Below, in pieces: positions 56,139 through 64,000 of a stretch of DNA of 64,000 nt; within the stretch, counting starts at the first letter, position 1, and each line of letters opens with the position of its first letter. The stretch covers positions 1 to 64,000 of the forward strand of contig JAUVHV010000005.1 of assembly GCA_030593065.1 (NCBI GenBank). Direction: 5' to 3'. A program made the position numbers and the translations under genes. The notes beneath the pieces were generated by a model, which made no database searches, had not been told where the DNA came from, and was given only the letters and a program-made list of their open reading frames with translations. Source of the stretch: Candidatus Omnitrophota bacterium. GTDB lineage: Bacteria > Omnitrophota > Gorgyraeia > JABMRG01.

Positions 56139-58339
56139 TCACAAAAGAGACTTATAGAGCTTTAGGCTTAAGAGATGAGGAATACCAGAGGATACTCGAT
56201 ATCTTAAAGCGCGAACCGACTACTACTGAACTCGCGATGTTTTCTGTAGAATGGTCTGAACATTGCGGATATCCGCGTTCACGTAATCTTCTAAAGCTCC
56301 TCCCAAAGACAGGAAAATACGAGGCACTGATAGGTGAGGATTCAGGGGGCATTATTGTAGATGATTTAGCTATTATCTTTAAGATGGAGAGCCATAATCA
56401 CCCATCCCAGATTGAACCAAAACAAGGTGCCGCGACAGGCGTGGGAGGGATTATAAGGGATATATTTACAGCCGGCGCTCGTCCTGTAGCAAGTTTAAAT
56501 TCACTCCGTTTTGGCCCTTTGAGTGAGCCTTACAACAGATACCTATTAAAAGGTGTTGTTGATGGAATACAGTTTTATGGAAATTGCCTCGGAGTTCCTA
56601 CAGTTGGCGGTGAAATATATTTTGACGAAAGCTATTCAGGAAACTGCCTTGTGAATTGCATGAGTATCGGTATAACTCATAAGGATAAGCTCGCGAGAGC
56701 AAAGGCATTTGGCGTCGGGAATACTATCATGTATGTAGGTTCAAGTACCGGGAAAGACGGTATTGGAGGATGCAGTGTACTGGCATCACAGGAATTTAAA
56801 AAAGGTGAAGAGAAGAGGCCGGCTGTTCAGATAGGGGATCCGTTCACTGAAAAATGTCTTATAGAAGCTACGCTTGAGGCGCTTGAAACAGATTATGTAG
56901 TTGGTATAAAGGATATGGGCGCGGCAGGGCTTACCTGTTCAACAAGCGAGATGGCTGAAGCGGGAGATTCCGGCATAGAGATAGAGCTTAATAAGGTACC
57001 TCGCAGGGAAGAAGGCATGGAGCCCTGGGAGGTTATGATGTCAGAGTCTCAAGAGAGGATGCTTGTCTGCATAAAAAAAGGGCATGAGAAAGAGATAAGC
57101 GCGATCTTTGAGAAATGGGATCTGCATGGTGTTATTATAGGAGAGGTTATTAAAGAGAAGGTAGTAAGGATAAAAAATAATGATGAAGTGATAGCGGAGG
57201 CTACACCAGACTCCCTGGCAAGCGCCCCTGTTTATGATATGCCCTTTGAAAAACCTTCATATCTTGATGAGATCAATCAACTTGATCTCGATACTATATC
57301 TGAACCTGAAGATTATTCTAAAGTACTGCTTAAACTCCTGTCATCTTTATCAATAGCAAGCAAGGAATGGGTTTATGAGCAGTATGATCATATGGTTCAG
57401 ACAAATACTATTGTTCTGCCGGGTTCTGATGCCGCGGTCTTAAGGTTAAAGGGAAGAGACAAGGCTTTAGCCGCTACCTCAGATTGCAATTCCAGGTATT
57501 GTTATCTAAATCCGAAGGCAGGCGCGCGGATTGCTGTAGCTGAGGCAGCGAGGAACATTGTCTGTTCAGGCGCGGAACCCGCGGCGGTTACAGATTGTCT
57601 CAATTTCGCGAACCCGGAAAAACCTGACAGGTATTGGTACTTTAAGAATTGCATCGAAGGCATTGTTGATGCCTGTAAAACCTTTAATATCGCTGTTGTA
57701 AGCGGAAATGTATCTTTTTATAATGAAAGCACAGAAGGCCCTATATATCCTACGCCAACAATAGGCATGATAGGCGTTATTAGCAGCTTGAAAGATGTAA
57801 CCACGCAGTATTTCAAGGATAATAATGATCTTATAATTTTGCTTGGTGAAACAAAGAACGAGCTTGGTGGAAGTGAGTATTTAAAGGTTATACATGATAA
57901 GGTTAAGGGCGATGCCCCGGGCCTTGATCTTAAGTCTGAATCTCTTTTGCATGCAACTATACTTGCGGCAATACAAAAAGGGTTTGTAAAGTCCGCTCAT
58001 GATTGTTCGGAAGGCGGGTTGGCTGTTGCCCTGTCTGAGTGCTGTATTTCAGGTGACAATATGATAGGCGCGTCTATTACGTTAGATGGAGAGATAAGGA
58101 AAGACTCTCTATTATTCGGTGAATCCCAGTCACGCGTGATTATATCTTCTGATGCTGATAGCGCGGCAAAGATAGAAAAGATAGCTCTAAAGCATAACGT
58201 GCCTTTTGCTATCATAGGAAAGACCGGCGGTGATAATCTTAAGATCAGTATAAACAATGAAAAAGTAATAGATTCGAAAATACCAGAGTTGCGAAATATC
58301 TGGAAGAATTCATTAAGAAATAGCCTAACAGCGGAATAG
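56135..58339 (+). CDS. purL: PurL synthetase subunit of FGAM synthase
   Basis: This 734-residue small-type PurL works with separate PurS and PurQ, as in Bacillus and archaea. It has [17 protein letters not shown] near residue 40, the ATP site region [12 protein letters not shown] near 85, [17 protein letters not shown], and [18 protein letters not shown] near 265. The ATG at 56135 forms an ATGA overlap with purQ and follows AAAGG by six bases. The ATG at 56120 is possible but less well placed. Confidence 0.95.
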   Translation: MITKETYRALGLRDEEYQRILDILKREPTTTELAMFSVEWSEHCGYPRSRNLLKLLPKTGKYEALIGEDSGGIIVDDLAIIFKMESHNHPSQIEPKQGAATGVGGIIRDIFTAGARPVASLNSLRFGPLSEPYNRYLLKGVVDGIQFYGNCLGVPTVGGEIYFDESYSGNCLVNCMSIGITHKDKLARAKAFGVGNTIMYVGSSTGKDGIGGCSVLASQEFKKGEEKRPAVQIGDPFTEKCLIEATLEALETDYVVGIKDMGAAGLTCSTSEMAEAGDSGIEIELNKVPRREEGMEPWEVMMSESQERMLVCIKKGHEKEISAIFEKWDLHGVIIGEVIKEKVVRIKNNDEVIAEATPDSLASAPVYDMPFEKPSYLDEINQLDLDTISEPEDYSKVLLKLLSSLSIASKEWVYEQYDHMVQTNTIVLPGSDAAVLRLKGRDKALAATSDCNSRYCYLNPKAGARIAVAEAARNIVCSGAEPAAVTDCLNFANPEKPDRYWYFKNCIEGIVDACKTFNIAVVSGNVSFYNESTEGPIYPTPTIGMIGVISSLKDVTTQYFKDNNDLIILLGETKNELGGSEYLKVIHDKVKGDAPGLDLKSESLLHATILAAIQKGFVKSAHDCSEGGLAVALSECCISGDNMIGASITLDGEIRKDSLLFGESQSRVIISSDADSAAKIEKIALKHNVPFAIIGKTGGDNLKISINNEKVIDSKIPELRNIWKNSLRNSLTAE

Positions 58340-58346
58340 GAACAAG

Positions 58347-59723
58347 ATGTGCGGAATATTTGGAGTATACGGGCATAAAGACGCGGCTTCACTCACATAC
58401 TTTGGATTATATGCCTTGCAGCATAGAGGTGAAGAGAGCGCGGGAATAGTAACATATGGCAAGAAGAGGATAAGACAGCATCAATCCATGGGGCTTGTTA
58501 ATGACGTGTTTGATGAGAAAGCGCTCAGATCCCTTAAAGGAGATGCCGCGCTTGGACATGTGCGTTACTCAACTACAGGTTCAAGCATCGCGAAAAATAT
58601 CCAGCCTTTTTTAGTAAGACATAAGAAAGGGCACATAGCAATAGCCCATAATGGAAATCTTACAAATGCCGCTCATCTTCGTCATGGAATGGAAGAGACA
58701 GGTTCTATATTCCAGACGACAATGGATTCTGAGATAATAATACATCTGCTTGCGAAGTTTCGCGGCAAGGATTATAAAGAGAGCCTGCTTAAGGCATTAT
58801 CACAATTAGAAGGCGCGTTCTCAGTAGTAATGCTTTTAAACGGCACGCTTATAGGGGCAAGGGATAGTTTTGGCATACGCCCGCTCTGTCTTGGTAAACT
58901 TGATGGCGCGTATGTCCTGGCAAGTGAAACATGCGCGCTCGATCTTATACACGCTAAATATATCCGTGATATAAAGCCTGGTGAGGTTGTCTGTATAGAT
59001 AAGACTGGATTTAAAAGTATACATCTTAAAAGCAAGACAAGGCCCGCTCATTGTATCTTTGAGTTCATATATTTTTCACGTCCTGATAGTGATATATATA
59101 CAAAAAATGTCTATCTTACGAGAAAACGCTTAGGCATCCAGCTCGCTAAGGAGTCACCCGTAAAAGCGGATATTGTTATGCCTATTCCCGATTCTGGTAA
59201 TTACGCGGCTTTGGGTTTTGCTGAGGAATCAGGCCTGCCTTTTGAGGCCGGGATGATAAGGAACCATTATGTAGGAAGGACATTTATTCAGCCTACTCAG
59301 CATATAAGGGATTTTAACGTCAGGATAAAGCTTAACCCAATAAAAAATGTTTTAAAGGGAAAGCGTGTTATTATTGTTGAGGATTCAATTGTCCGCGGCA
59401 CAACAAGCAAAAGCCGCGTTAAGACACTTCGTGAAGCAGGCGCGAAAGAGATACATATGAGAGTTAGCTGTCCGCCGATTATTTCACCATGTTATTATGG
59501 AATAGATTTTCCTACGGAGAAAGAGCTTATAGCATCGAGTCGCAGCGTGAAACAGACAAGAGATTTTATAGGTTTAGACAGCCTTAAATATTTAAGTCTT
59601 GATGGCATGTTAAATTCGATGCCTTTATCAAAGGATAAGTTTTGCGCCGCGTGTTTTAATAGAAATTATCCTATAAAATTTTCCAAACGGTTCAAGAAGA
59701 GTGTATTTGAGAAAAGGAGGTAG
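58347..59723 (+). CDS. purF: Amidophosphoribosyltransferase, Fe-S type
   Basis: This 458-residue enzyme catalyses the first committed purine step, making phosphoribosylamine from PRPP and glutamine. It starts MCGIFGVYGH, so the nucleophilic cysteine is residue 2 with no propeptide beyond the initiator. The PRPP site is VIIVEDSIVRGTTSKSR near residue 340. Cysteines in AHCIFEFIYFSRPDS, RVSCPPIISPCYYG and CAACFNRNYP correspond to the [4Fe-4S] ligands of the Bacillus-type enzyme. It is 7 bases after purL. Confidence 0.95.
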   Translation: MCGIFGVYGHKDAASLTYFGLYALQHRGEESAGIVTYGKKRIRQHQSMGLVNDVFDEKALRSLKGDAALGHVRYSTTGSSIAKNIQPFLVRHKKGHIAIAHNGNLTNAAHLRHGMEETGSIFQTTMDSEIIIHLLAKFRGKDYKESLLKALSQLEGAFSVVMLLNGTLIGARDSFGIRPLCLGKLDGAYVLASETCALDLIHAKYIRDIKPGEVVCIDKTGFKSIHLKSKTRPAHCIFEFIYFSRPDSDIYTKNVYLTRKRLGIQLAKESPVKADIVMPIPDSGNYAALGFAEESGLPFEAGMIRNHYVGRTFIQPTQHIRDFNVRIKLNPIKNVLKGKRVIIVEDSIVRGTTSKSRVKTLREAGAKEIHMRVSCPPIISPCYYGIDFPTEKELIASSRSVKQTRDFIGLDSLKYLSLDGMLNSMPLSKDKFCAACFNRNYPIKFSKRFKKSVFEKRR

Positions 59724-59726
59724 TCA

Positions 59727-61247
59727 ATGGCTCCGGCAAAAATTGGTTTTGACAATGAAGAGTATCTTAAGGCCCAGACAAAGGCTATATTAGAGAGAGT
59801 ATCAAAATTTGATGATAAGCTCTATCTGGAGTTCGGAGGTAAACTTCTTTTTGATTATCACGCTTCAAGAGTACTTCCCGGGTTTGATCCGAATGTAAAG
59901 ATCAGATTATTTCAAAAACTTAAAGATAAAGCTGATGTCATACTCTGTATCTACGCGGGAGACATTGAACGAAGAAAGATACGGGCGGATTTTGGTATTA
60001 CATATGACGTAGATTCCCTTAAGCTTATCGACGATCTTAAAAGTTGGGGAATAGAGATCGCGGCAGTTGTAATAACACGTTTTGATAACCAGCCCGCAGC
60101 CAAGATATTTAAAAATAAACTGGAGCGCAGAGGAGTAAAGGTATATACGCATAAGTTCACAAAGGGCTATCCTACGGATGTAGATACAATTGTAAGCGAT
60201 GAAGGTTACGGTGTAAATGAGCATATAAAGACAAAGAAGCCGCTTGTTATCGTTACAGCGCCCGGGCCCGGAAGCGGAAAACTCGCCACATGTCTTAGCC
60301 AGCTTTATCATGATTACAGAAAAGGCAAGAAGAGTGGTTACGCGAAATTCGAGACATTTCCAATATGGAATATACCTCTTAAACATCCTGTAAACGCGGC
60401 TTACGAAGCAGCTACAGCGGATCTGGGAGATTTTAATCAGGTCGATCCTTTTCATCTTAAAGCTTACAATGAGACGGTTATAAATTACAATCGGGATATA
60501 GAGGTCTTTCCTGTGCTTAAGAGGATACTTGAAAAGATAACAGGTGATGAGGCGATGTATAAATCACCTACTGATATGGGTGTAAACCGCGCTGGTTTTG
60601 GCATTATAGATGATATCGCTGTTTGCGAAGCCGCGAAGCAGGAGATAATAAGGCGTTATTTCAGATATTCCTGTGAATATATTCTTGGATTGGTTGAGAA
60701 AGAGACTGTTGACAGGGTAGAAGCGCTTATGAAAGAAGTTAATATAAGACCGGAAGACAGAAGTGTTGTTATTCCAGCGCAGAAAGCTGCCAAAGAGGCT
60801 GAAAAATCTAAAAAAGGCAATGAAGGGATATTCTGCGGAGCAGCTATAGAACTTAAGAGCGGTGTCATAGTAACAGGAAAAAATTTCCCGCTTATGCACG
60901 CGACATCAAGCCTTATCTTAAACGCTATTAAGGTGCTTTCAGATCTTCCTGATAAGATACACCTGTTATCTCCGAGTGTAATCGAATCAATAGGCAATCT
61001 AAGGAAAGATATCTCAGGTCAAAAGAGTGTGAGCCTTGACCTTGAAGAGGCATTGATAGCTCTCAGCATAAGCGCGACTACAAATCCAACCGCCAAGATG
61101 TGCATGGATAAATTGAAAGAGCTCTCAGGCTGTGAAGTCCATATAACACATATCCCTACTCCCGGTGACGAGGCAGGCCTGAGAAGGTTGGGCATAAACC
61201 TTACTACAGAGCCCAACTTCTCCACAAACAGCCTATTCGCCTCATAG
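59727..61247 (+). CDS. DUF1846 family protein
   Basis: This 506-residue protein matches the DUF1846 family by overall length and conserved stretches such as [15 protein letters not shown] at the N-terminus, [20 protein letters not shown] near residue 180 and [14 protein letters not shown] near 285. The [10 protein letters not shown] segment looks like a nucleotide-binding loop. No biochemical role is established for the family to my knowledge. It starts 3 bases after purF, behind AAAGGAGG, so it is part of the purine operon here. That is the only functional hint. Confidence 0.82.
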   Translation: MAPAKIGFDNEEYLKAQTKAILERVSKFDDKLYLEFGGKLLFDYHASRVLPGFDPNVKIRLFQKLKDKADVILCIYAGDIERRKIRADFGITYDVDSLKLIDDLKSWGIEIAAVVITRFDNQPAAKIFKNKLERRGVKVYTHKFTKGYPTDVDTIVSDEGYGVNEHIKTKKPLVIVTAPGPGSGKLATCLSQLYHDYRKGKKSGYAKFETFPIWNIPLKHPVNAAYEAATADLGDFNQVDPFHLKAYNETVINYNRDIEVFPVLKRILEKITGDEAMYKSPTDMGVNRAGFGIIDDIAVCEAAKQEIIRRYFRYSCEYILGLVEKETVDRVEALMKEVNIRPEDRSVVIPAQKAAKEAEKSKKGNEGIFCGAAIELKSGVIVTGKNFPLMHATSSLILNAIKVLSDLPDKIHLLSPSVIESIGNLRKDISGQKSVSLDLEEALIALSISATTNPTAKMCMDKLKELSGCEVHITHIPTPGDEAGLRRLGINLTTEPNFSTNSLFAS

Positions 61248-61277
61248 AAAGTTTTTTTCATTCTTAACACTATTTTC

Positions 61278-61307
61278 TTGAAACCAGGCCTTTTTAAAAG
61301 GTATAAT
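61278..61307 (+). promoter_or_regulatory. Promoter of the small secreted protein gene
   Basis: TTGAAA (61278-61283), an 18-bp spacer and TATAAT (61302-61307) give a start near 61314, immediately before TAAGGA and the ATG at 61329. Confidence 0.6.
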
Positions 61308-61328
61308 GTATTAAAGTAAGGATTTTTT

Positions 61329-61625
61329 ATGAAAAAAATTATTTTTTGTGCCCTTCTATTCCTGGTCTTTTTTGTAACAGCGAATACACTGTTCGCGGAA
61401 GTAGAGAGAGGGGTTAAGCCCCCCGCGGAAGTAGCGAAAGAGTATGTTGCTGAAAAATATAACTATAATGTCGATGATCTCACAATAGGTGATGTCATGA
61501 TAGGCCGCGGCGGCGCGCATATAGATGTAAATTATGGTTATGATACAGAGAAGGTTGTATTAAAGCGCAAGGATTTTGAAAGTGATTGGGAGATTGAGAA
61601 TTCTGAACCAGCTCACCAGTATTAA
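61329..61625 (+). CDS. Small secreted protein of unknown function
   Basis: This 98-residue protein has a clear signal peptide (residues 1-23, KKIIFCALLFLVFFVTANTL then FAEVE). The mature part of about 75 residues contains KEYVAEKYNYNVDDLTIGD and DVNYGYDTEKVVLKRKDF. The pattern (helix, then strands) resembles small PepSY-like or lipocalin-like periplasmic proteins, but I do not recognise a family. It has its own promoter and Shine-Dalgarno site. Confidence 0.65.
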   Translation: MKKIIFCALLFLVFFVTANTLFAEVERGVKPPAEVAKEYVAEKYNYNVDDLTIGDVMIGRGGAHIDVNYGYDTEKVVLKRKDFESDWEIENSEPAHQY

Positions 61626-61658
61626 TATCGCCAGAACTCAATAAAAAGAGAGGTGCCC

Positions 61659-61847
61659 ATGAGTATTCTTAATAAGGTAAAATCATTACCAAATCCAATG
61701 TTCGTATTATTTGTCTCATCCAAGGTTATAGCGGGAATAGGCATAGGAGTATTGGTATCCGGGCTCGTGCAGGGCTTTGGCCTGTGGATTCTTTTACTTG
61801 GCATACTCCTATCAGTCCCCCCCGCCATAAAAATATTTGGTAAGTAA
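61659..61847 (+). CDS. Small two-helix membrane protein
   Basis: This 62-residue protein has two hydrophobic helices (about residues 14-36 and 40-56) with many glycines (VIAGIGIGVLVSGLVQGFG). AGAGAGG ends six bases before this ATG, which is favoured over the GTG at 61653. No family is recognised. It probably shares the transcript of the secreted protein gene 33 bases upstream. Confidence 0.6.
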   Translation: MSILNKVKSLPNPMFVLFVSSKVIAGIGIGVLVSGLVQGFGLWILLLGILLSVPPAIKIFGK

Positions 61848-61864
61848 AAATTTATGTGATGCTA

Positions 61865-61892
61865 TTGACTTTTAGATATTCTGTGGTATAAT
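61865..61892 (+). promoter_or_regulatory. Strong promoter before the tandem terminators
   Basis: TTGACT (61865-61870), a 16-bp spacer and TATAAT (61887-61892) with an extended TG-G element give a start near 61899. The transcript meets a terminator only about 60 bases later. Confidence 0.72.
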
Positions 61893-61898
61893 TAAGTT

Positions 61899-61961
61899 GA
61901 AAGTATAGCACAAAGAGAGTGCTGAAAAGGCAAAGAGGCGTTCAGAGAGAACGCTTTTTTT
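61899..61961 (+). ncRNA. Candidate small RNA or prematurely terminated leader
   Basis: A good extended -10 promoter directly upstream and a perfect terminator (GCGTTC-AGAGA-GAACGC then T7, 61938-61961) define a transcript of about 62 bases. It has a first hairpin AGCAC-n7-GTGCT (61907-61923) and an A/G-rich linker. No open reading frame of useful size fits. Either an independent small RNA or the short product of attenuation before the sigma factor gene would look like this. Confidence 0.5.
61938..61961 (+). terminator. First terminator before the sigma factor gene
   Basis: GCGTTC (61938-61943) pairs perfectly with GAACGC (61949-61954) across an AGAGA loop, and seven T residues follow (61955-61961). 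Confidence 0.85.
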
Positions 61962-62006
61962 ATTTGTGTACATATTTTTTAAATAGTAATTAGAGGCAAA
62001 CCCAAA

Positions 62007-62055
62007 GAAGGGCATTTAGTGTCAAAGAGAGGACACTGAGTGCCCTTCTTTTTTT
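62007..62055 (+). terminator. Second terminator, abutting the sigma factor gene
   Basis: GAAGGGCA (62007-62014) pairs with TGCCCTTC (62041-62048), and inside it AGTGTC (62018-62023) pairs with GACACT (62032-62037). T7 follows at 62049-62055. It ends only about 15 bases before the probable ATG of the sigma factor gene, so it must be overcome for that gene to be expressed from upstream. Confidence 0.88.
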
Positions 62056-62069
62056 AAATGGTGATAAGC

Positions 62070-62579
62070 ATGGATTTTAAGATATTGTTAGAGAAGATTA
62101 CCCCGGCATTAAAGGCAATAGCGCGCAAAAATGTGTTATGCGGTTTTTATGGCGCGGATGACCTCTACCAGCAGATGTGCCTTTACTTATGGCAACGTTT
62201 TAAGGAAGGCATGCCAATAGGCATAAACGAAGCGTATGTTATCAAGGCATGCGAATTTTATATATTAAATTATTTGCGAAAAGGCAGAAGAGCTCCCGCG
62301 TGTTATAGCTTAGATGCTCCGATATCAGATAATCAAATGAAATTACAGGATGTATTATCCGATAAGAAGAAGGCGGTTGATTCAACTGACATAAATATTA
62401 GTATGAATGATATTAAGAATAAGAACCTGACGCAAAAGGAGAAGAAAGTGCTTGCGTTACTTTTAGAAGGGCATACTGTGCGGGAAGCAGCTTCTAAATT
62501 AGGCATATCGCATGTGATGGTTATAAAATACAAGAAGAACATAATAAAAAAATCTAAAAAACGAGGTTACCAGATGTAG
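62070..62579 (+). CDS. ECF-like sigma-70 family factor
   Basis: This 169-residue protein has a region-2-like part (YGADDLYQQMCLYLWQRFKEG, EAYVIKACEFYILNYLRKGRR) and a C-terminal region-4 helix-turn-helix (LTQKEKKVLALLLEGHTVRE, AASKLGISHVMVIKYKKNI). No anti-sigma factor gene is adjacent. Two starts are possible: ATG at 62058, directly on the T-run of the terminator, and ATG at 62070 with GGTGAT before it, which is preferred. It lies behind two terminators and before a porin and amtB, so it may govern nitrogen-source uptake (inference). Confidence 0.75.
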   Translation: MDFKILLEKITPALKAIARKNVLCGFYGADDLYQQMCLYLWQRFKEGMPIGINEAYVIKACEFYILNYLRKGRRAPACYSLDAPISDNQMKLQDVLSDKKKAVDSTDINISMNDIKNKNLTQKEKKVLALLLEGHTVREAASKLGISHVMVIKYKKNIIKKSKKRGYQM

Positions 62580-62610
62580 GTTTTTCGTACTTATAAGAGT
62601 GAAGGAAAAA

Positions 62611-62655
62611 ACACAAGGATGTGTATCGCAAGGACGTTTTAGTAGAAACGTCCTT
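62611..62655 (+). terminator. Double hairpin between sigma factor and porin genes
   Basis: ACAC-AAGGAT-GTGT (62611-62624) is followed by a 10-bp perfect stem AAGGACGTTT (62630-62639) with AAACGTCCTT (62646-62655). Only a weak T-rich tail (TGTTATT) follows. It is a partial terminator or attenuator rather than a full stop. Confidence 0.5.
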
Positions 62656-62693
62656 TGTTATTAATGAGGCAACAAAATACAAAGGAGGAGAAG

Positions 62694-63476
62694 ATGAACA
62701 GAAGCAAATATTTTTTAGCGTTAGTCATCGCGGCGTTTATGGGTATTTTTATGATTGCCGGAGTAAACGCGCAGGAAGAAAAGTCCAATGAGAAGTATTT
62801 ACTTGATAATGTAGATATCCAGCTTAGCGCGGATGTTGCTGTATATTCAAAGTACATATGGAGAGGCTTTACCCTTGATAACGATCCTGTGCTGCAATCA
62901 GGCGCGTATATTGATGGTTATGGATTCAGTGCCAGCATTTGGGGCAGTTTTGATATTGATCCAAAAGATGATCTTAATTCTGATGAGGTTGATTACAGTA
63001 TAGGTTATTCTTATGACCTTAAAGAAAAGCTAAATATCCCTGCTTCTGTTTCAGGAGGATATATCTACTATGATTTTCCATCAGTAGACTTAAATAGTCA
63101 GGAATTTTATGTAGGTTTAGCGATAGAGACACTTCTTTCGCCTACTATTACCTGGTATCATGATTTCGAGGATGAAGTAAATGGCGGAGGTAAGGGGGAT
63201 TATGTGGTCGCGGAACTAAGCCACAGCATACCCATATCAGGCCTGCCTATTATATTGGATCTTAATGGGCACGTAGGTTATAACCACGAGCTTTTTATCC
63301 TGGGAGACGGTGGAGATGTAGGATTAGGAACGGGCTTAGTATTTAATCTTTCTAAAAATTGCACATTTAACCCTAATATTGCTTATTCGATACCATTCGG
63401 TGATTTAGAAAGATCTGATGACGGTAATCAGGATCGCAGGTTTTACGGCGGCGCGGCGTTGGCTTTAAGTTTTTAA
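62694..63476 (+). CDS. TorF-like outer-membrane porin
   Basis: This 260-residue protein has a signal peptide (ending GVNAQEEK) and a beta-barrel-like remainder beginning with SADVAVYSKYIWRGFTL. The Y-x-W-R-G motif is typical of the TorF family of putative porins, often found next to amtB. Alternating strands continue to the C-terminal FYGGAALALSF with its terminal phenylalanine, an outer-membrane insertion signal. GGAGG ends five bases before this ATG. It probably admits small nitrogen solutes for the AmtB encoded next. Confidence 0.8.
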   Translation: MNRSKYFLALVIAAFMGIFMIAGVNAQEEKSNEKYLLDNVDIQLSADVAVYSKYIWRGFTLDNDPVLQSGAYIDGYGFSASIWGSFDIDPKDDLNSDEVDYSIGYSYDLKEKLNIPASVSGGYIYYDFPSVDLNSQEFYVGLAIETLLSPTITWYHDFEDEVNGGGKGDYVVAELSHSIPISGLPIILDLNGHVGYNHELFILGDGGDVGLGTGLVFNLSKNCTFNPNIAYSIPFGDLERSDDGNQDRRFYGGAALALSF

Positions 63477-63505
63477 GATTAAGAGATTAAGAAAGGAGAA
63501 AGAAA

Positions 63506-64000
63506 ATGTTAAAGTATATCCCTATGAAGATATTGAGATTATCTTCGAAAGTACTAACCTTAATTGCCCTGGCAATTACAGCATTTCCACTGGTTGCTTT
63601 TGCCGGTGAGCTAACAGCGGCAGATAACGCAGTCGCCATTGATACCGTCTGGACTCTTCTGGCGGCATTCTTAGTATTTTTTATGCAGGCAGGATTCGCT
63701 ATGGTTGAGACGGGTTTTACCAGAGCGAAAAACGCGGCCAACGTTATTATGAAGAACCTCATGGACTTTTCCGTAGGGTCAATCGCTTTCTGGCTAATCG
63801 GGTTCGGGATAATGTTTGGCGCGGATAAATTCGGGCTTATCGGTACGAATGGTTTCTTCTTAAGAAACATAGACCCATCTACAGGAGAGGGTTTATGGCA
63901 GTTTGCCTATTGGATGTTTCAGGTAGTTTTTGCCGCTACAGCAGCAACTATCGTATCAGGAGCAATGGCGGAAAGAACGCGATTTCCCGCGTATCTATTC
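63506..64000 (+). CDS. amtB: Ammonium transporter AmtB (3' end outside window)
   Basis: The first 165 residues are in the window and the frame is open to the edge. A cleavable-type signal peptide (ending LVAFAGE) precedes DTVWTLLAAFLVFFMQAGFA, MVETGFTRAKNAANVIMKN, IAFWLIGFGIMFG and QVVFAATAATIVSGAMAERT, the conserved helices 1 to 4 of Amt/Mep/Rh channels. AAGGAG lies seven bases before the ATG. glnK, usually adjacent, is not seen before the gene and could follow beyond the edge. Confidence 0.95.
   Translation, partial: MLKYIPMKILRLSSKVLTLIALAITAFPLVAFAGELTAADNAVAIDTVWTLLAAFLVFFMQAGFAMVETGFTRAKNAANVIMKNLMDFSVGSIAFWLIGFGIMFGADKFGLIGTNGFFLRNIDPSTGEGLWQFAYWMFQVVFAATAATIVSGAMAERTRFPAYLF

Noticed and set aside
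61899-62055. Glutamine or c-di-GMP riboswitch upstream of the sigma factor gene
   Set aside because: Fragments such as GCGTTCA and GGCAAA recall these aptamers, but the conserved cores and their spacing are absent.
61899-62655. ANTAR-type dual-hairpin antitermination motif before the nitrogen genes
   Set aside because: Only one loop (AAGGAT at 62615-62620) is a clean hexaloop with A at position 1 and G at position 4. The others are 5, 7 or 8 bases, and no ANTAR protein is encoded in the window.

Overview
The window looks like a chromosomal segment of an uncultivated Gram-negative-type bacterium, most likely of the candidate phylum Omnitrophota (OP3). That assignment is inference. It rests on secreted proteins that begin with a signal peptide followed by a LSTYYPAPYG-like motif, giant exported proteins with SSAG-type linkers and degenerate enzyme domains, a TorF-like outer-membrane protein, and an AT-leaning sequence. 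Every gene I accept is on the + strand. Promoters match the ordinary sigma-70 consensus (TTGACA-like, 16-18 bp, TATAAT-like), consistent with the RpoD encoded here.

Layout. (1) 1-3819: three tandem paralogues of a secreted surface protein, the first cut by the window edge, the second reduced to its N-terminal module. (2) 3876-12070: a housekeeping run from its own promoter: ribosomal proteins L21 and L27, Obg, proline synthesis (ProB, ProA), NadD, then magnesium transport and homeostasis (CorA and two CNNM/CorC-type proteins) and a methyltransferase. (3) 12080-25000: an accessory region. A Tc/Rhs-like pair of very large secreted proteins is followed by a small membrane protein, REP-like repeats with a decayed REP-associated transposase, an MNT/HEPN toxin-antitoxin pair with its own promoter and operator, and a secreted collar-like protein behind a leader that can fold two ways. 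(4) 25005-34146: an ABC exporter pair, a thioester-reductase-like SDR, two adjacent membrane HD-GYP proteins and a GT39-like glycosyltransferase with TPR repeats. (5) 34190-37763: a separately promoted and terminated gene for an exported protein with a triosephosphate-isomerase-like domain in circularly permuted order and eight exact 38-residue repeats, interrupted by a frameshift in an A7 run. (6) 37773-42853: CvpA, a NIF3-like protein, DNA primase and RpoD. (7) 42870-64000: a nitrogen block with glutamine synthetase, isocitrate dehydrogenase, an NfnAB-type flavoprotein pair, glutamate dehydrogenase and L-2-hydroxyglutarate oxidase. It continues with glutamine-consuming synthases (CarB, GuaA, PurS, PurQ, PurL, PurF), a DUF1846 protein and two small proteins, then a promoter with tandem terminators (probable small RNA), an ECF-like sigma factor, a TorF-like porin and the start of the ammonium transporter AmtB.

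The last block reads as a carbon-to-nitrogen flow. Ammonium enters through AmtB. 2-oxoglutarate from isocitrate is aminated to glutamate and then glutamine, with NADPH plausibly from NfnAB, and glutamine nitrogen is spent on carbamoyl phosphate, GMP and the first purine steps. The sigma factor behind two successive terminators is a candidate regulator of ammonium uptake.

The points most worth a second look are the permuted TIM-barrel protein with its A7 frameshift, the tandem attenuator or small-RNA region before the sigma factor, the three-arm switchable leader at 24020-24069, the Tc/Rhs pair with a REP sequence read through inside its coding region, and a CNNM gene with no ordinary start codon.
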